DNA of 6,295 bases, taken from NCBI GenBank assembly GCA_023426855.1, contig JAEZBU010000322.1, positions 1 to 6,295 of the forward strand. The letters run 5' to 3'. The translations under genes were made by a program, and so were the position numbers. The DNA comes from Pseudomonadota bacterium (GTDB lineage Bacteria > Pseudomonadota > Alphaproteobacteria > Rhizobiales > Hyphomicrobiaceae). Each line of letters begins with the position of its first letter. Position 1 is the first letter of the stretch. Under the pieces are notes generated by a model. The model had not been told where the DNA came from. It searched no databases and saw only the letters and a list, made by a program, of their open reading frames with translations. Positions 5,492 to 6,295 of the stretch are shown here, piece after piece.

Positions 5492-6295
5492 ATGGAAACC
5501 GAGACTGATCCCCGTTTGCTGGCGCTGGTCGCGTGGTATCGCGATATCGGCGTATCAGACGCTCTGACCGACGAGCCGGTAGACTGGCTCGCGCGCGGCG
5601 ACGACGTGGACACCAGCTTCGGCCTGAGGAAACCGAGCGCCGCGCCGCCTCCATCCGCGCCGCCACAACAGACCGGCAATACCTACTATCAGTCCGGCGT
5701 CGCGCCACCGGAAATGGTCCACGCGCGGGGGCCCCGCACGTTCCCGGCCATTGCGCCCGCTGCCGCCGAACAGGCCGCCAACGCGGAGGCGGCATCAGCC
5801 CGCACACTCCATGAATTGCGCACCAAGCTCGAACAGTTCGATGGATGCGCGCTGAAGGCGACGGCCAAAAACCTCTGTTTCTATCGCGGCGCCGCACAGG
5901 CGCGGCTGATGATCATCGGCGAAGCGCCCGGCCGCGACGAGGACCTGGAAGGCAAACCGTTCGTCGGCCGCGCGGGACAGTTGCTCAATCGTATGCTGGC
6001 GGCGGTCGATCTCGACGAGAGCTCGGTGCACATCACCAACATCGTCTACTGGCGCCCGCCCGGCAATCGCACGCCGACACCGCAGGAGGCTCTGGTCTGC
6101 CGGCCGTTCCTGATGCGCCAGATCGAGCTCGTGGCCCCTGACATGCTGCTGCTGCTCGGCGGCGCGGCAGCCAAGAGCATCTTCAACATCACCGATGGCA
6201 TTCTGCGCGTGCGTGGGAAGTGGCGCCAGGTCGAGGTCGCCGGCCGCGCGCTGCCAGCCATCGCGACGCTGCATCCAGCCTACCTGCTGCGCACA
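5492..6295 (+). CDS. Family-4-like uracil-DNA glycosylase, 3' end outside window
   Basis: The enzyme removes uracil from DNA and so starts base excision repair after cytosine deamination. The first 268 residues are present; perhaps 20-30 C-terminal residues are cut off by the window edge. Motifs in order are GEAPGRDED at 143-151 (motif A), KPFVGRAGQLL at 155-165, WRPPGNRTP at 187-195, LLLLGGAAAKS at 219-229, and HPAYLLR at 261-267 (motif B). The N-terminal 105 residues are an extension: a short conserved-looking helix region (LLALVAWYRDIGV, 9-21) followed by a Pro/Ala-rich, probably disordered linker. Family-4 enzymes usually bind [4Fe-4S] through four cysteines. Here only C119 and C203 fall at expected places; F116 and W187 replace the other two, and C129 is extra. 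There is no UdgX-type KRRIH insert. ATG 5492 is the first possible start, because TAG stands in frame at 5480-5482. No Shine-Dalgarno site precedes it. Confidence 0.92.
   Translation, partial: METETDPRLLALVAWYRDIGVSDALTDEPVDWLARGDDVDTSFGLRKPSAAPPPSAPPQQTGNTYYQSGVAPPEMVHARGPRTFPAIAPAAAEQAANAEAASARTLHELRTKLEQFDGCALKATAKNLCFYRGAAQARLMIIGEAPGRDEDLEGKPFVGRAGQLLNRMLAAVDLDESSVHITNIVYWRPPGNRTPTPQEALVCRPFLMRQIELVAPDMLLLLGGAAAKSIFNITDGILRVRGKWRQVEVAGRALPAIATLHPAYLLRT

Noticed and set aside
5795..6274. Minus-strand frame of 159 codons opposite the glycosylase gene
   Set aside because: It overlaps the motif-bearing part of the glycosylase in antisense and resembles no family.
1..6295. A new defence, mobile or biosynthetic system
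   Set aside because: All six genes belong to known families with housekeeping or accessory roles. There is no cluster of unknown genes, integrase, transposase, repeat array or composition shift that I can see.

Overview
This window looks like ordinary GC-rich chromosome from an alphaproteobacterium, probably of the order Hyphomicrobiales (Bradyrhizobium/Rhodopseudomonas/Xanthobacteraceae-like). That placement is inferred from protein style: a short alphaproteobacterial-type PyrE, an ETF-ubiquinone oxidoreductase with a C-terminal single-cluster ferredoxin motif, a tandem-domain universal stress protein, and a family-4-like uracil-DNA glycosylase with a long N-terminal extension. It has not been checked by any search. 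I see no mobile element, CRISPR array, tRNA, rRNA or phage gene, and no convincing undescribed multi-gene system.

Layout from left to right. pyrE (minus, 31-603) makes orotidine monophosphate in pyrimidine synthesis and has its own likely promoter in the gap before it. Next is an azlC-azlD pair (minus, 1723 down to 700) with an 11-bp overlap, predicted to export branched-chain amino acids. A 187-bp divergent control region (1724-1910) separates azlC from a plus-strand RraA/HMG-aldolase-fold gene (1911-2561). That gene converges, with only 25 bp between stops, on a two-domain universal stress protein gene (minus, 2587-3420). The junction carries two adjacent perfect inverted repeats. A 247-bp gap (3421-3667) holds a rho-independent terminator for the upstream ETF-QO gene and a dyad over the likely usp promoter. 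The ETF-QO gene (minus, 3668-5350) is diverged, across about 140 bp, from a uracil-DNA glycosylase gene (plus, 5492 to the window edge) that lacks its last residues.

The genes are mostly independent housekeeping or accessory units: nucleotide synthesis, amino acid export, an unassigned aldolase-fold enzyme, stress response, entry of electrons from fatty-acid and amino-acid oxidation into the quinone pool, and DNA repair. Only azlC and azlD clearly form an operon. The points most worth a second look are the glycosylase, which keeps only some of the family-4 iron-sulphur cysteines; the RraA-like protein, which has Gly at the first position of the aldolase D-X20-R-D motif; and several well-formed inverted repeats at gene ends and promoters.
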